From contig OX419762.1 in NCBI GenBank assembly GCA_948567375.1, positions 32,752,608 to 32,816,607 on the forward strand: 64,000 bases of DNA. Direction: 5' to 3'. Shown in pieces: positions 62,921-64,000 of the stretch. This stretch comes from Lunularia cruciata. Its lineage: Eukaryota; Streptophyta; Marchantiopsida; Lunulariales; Lunulariaceae. The notes beneath the pieces were generated by a model. The model did no database searches, had not been told where the DNA came from, and saw nothing but the letters and a program-made list of their open reading frames with translations. The first letter of the stretch is position 1. Every line of letters starts with the position of its first letter. Made by a program: the position numbers and the translations under genes.

Positions 62921-64000
62921 GTAAGTTTTCTTCGCGCTTTTTTCCTTCATTTCAGTCATGTATCTGAAAAAACTTGTAGATTAGTAATGCTTTGCTTCAC
63001 TACGAAATACCACCTCTTGTGGTCTTAACATGAGGATATATATATATTAAATTTCGTTCTCAAGAGTTTTGTGTTCCTTAAAAGTTGTAGTTATAATCTC
63101 CACTGAACGTAGCAGAGCTATGATAAGATGGTTTGAGAAGAGGTGTATGAACTTTCGAGGGAACGTTTTTGGACGCGGACATAAAGAAGTTACTCTTATA
63201 TCAGTTTCCACTGGCCGTGGTTCTGACCATAAAGAGATGGATGAAATCCATTTGTTAAACCTCAAGATTAGTTTACTGATGAGTTATGATTGCACAATTT
63301 CCACTGGTTGTGGTTCTGACGTTCAGAATTTTGATGATAACATCGATATGATCTCGGTGATGTAAAAGAGAGATACCTCCCGTGAAACTTAGGGGCTAAT
63401 GAGTGTGCAGATCAGTTAGCAAGTTATGATTATATACAATTTCCACTGGCTGTGGTTCTGACAATTGATGAAATTAATGATATGAACTTGCACGAGGAAC
63501 CTGCCACTGGGAACACATTAGAGAGCTTATGCTGAGCCTGACATCCCTATTTACATCTTGGGAGATGGATTTCTAGATGAGATCTCTGCTTGGTCCTTCC
63601 GTAAATTATCAGTGATTTGATACTGGAGGGTACAAATCCTATACATTTACATATTCATTGGACAAATTATGCACATCCGTATCATTCTATCTGGTTTTTA
63701 ACAGTATTGATGCACTAGCCAGGCGAAGGATGGAGCAAGCTTGGGCTCTGAGAATGGTACTTCCACATAAGAACTGATCCAGCGTTTGGGTGGTTTACCC
63801 CGGTCGAGCCTGCTGATAGTGGGTCTCTGGTAAACTTTGGATAAAAGAGGATTCTTTCCCCAGATAATCGACACTGATTCCAACTCTGCGATAAGCTCAT
63901 AGGAGCCAAGCCATAAAACTCAACCATCCAAGACTTACACCTCACTGTCGTTCTCGGGATTGCTCAGGATGACTGATGTCTTACTTTACGCAGATTAAAA
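62921..64000 (+). other. Intron of the EngB gene (at least 1.08 kb)
   Basis: No exon matching the next EngB segment is visible. The stretch holds a thrice-repeated 23-bp motif (63205, 63298, 63440) and otherwise plain sequence. Confidence 0.5.
63205..63462 (+). repeat. Three copies of a 23-bp motif with a small hairpin
   Basis: TTTCCACTGGC(C/T)GTGGTTCTGAC-type sequence, with GTTG in place of GCTG in the middle copy, occurs at 63205, 63298 and 63440. The last two also share TTATGATT upstream. CCACTGGCYGTGG can fold on itself. Spacing is 93 and 142 bp. Confidence 0.75.

Overview
The window looks like nuclear DNA of a land plant, most likely a moss or other bryophyte. The reasons are split genes with short GT-AG introns, plant-type Ty3/gypsy retrotransposons with chromodomains, a plant-like minor-spliceosome 59K gene, an EngB GTPase gene whose N-terminus looks like a transit peptide, and telo-box motifs in a divergent promoter. 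Species cannot be fixed from the sequence alone.

Left half (1 to about 34.3 kb): a stack of nested LTR retrotransposons. Element names are mine. The oldest visible piece is C0, a minus-strand chromovirus remnant (32077-33430). Into it went Cm, a minus-strand chromovirus that runs from 32076 leftwards past the window start. Cm carries A (566-22359, target duplication TTGGG/TTGAG), B2 (25606-29638, target duplication CATGA) and a solo B-type LTR (30870-31620). A carries C1 (15770-21409, target duplication GATGG) and a minisatellite-rich insert. That insert holds D (3372-11201), a non-chromovirus element with one open 1608-codon gag-pol frame and LTRs that differ at the single position I found. 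A further solo B-type LTR (32182-32915) sits in C0. A 0.87-kb inverted-repeat element (33419-34285) ends the repeat block.

Shared oddity: elements of three families (A, C1/Cm and D) carry small reading frames between the primer binding site and gag with a common pattern, G-x(12)-P-x-[IV]-x-P-x-V. D and A have two copies each, and C1 has one. D also has a separate zinc-knuckle ORF between its two copies. I do not recognise this module; it is the most novel signal in the window.

Right half (34.9-64 kb): lower-copy genic DNA. It holds a single-domain DNA/RNA non-specific endonuclease of the bacterial polymorphic-toxin type (34934-35467, minus), a U11/U12-59K (PDCD7-like) gene in eight exons (39201-42441, plus), a kelch-repeat coiled-coil gene (50186-54531, plus), UTP14 in nine exons (55530-61468, minus) and the first exon of an organelle-type EngB GTPase (from 62314, plus). 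UTP14 and EngB are divergent and share an 845-bp spacer with telo-boxes. The stretches between genes hold a dispersed short repeat family (four copies, one with an 11-bp target duplication), a perfect hairpin and a possible armadillo-gene fragment. The genes are ordinary nuclear housekeeping genes in minor splicing, ribosome biogenesis and organelle ribosome assembly; I see no operon-like or clustered pathway.
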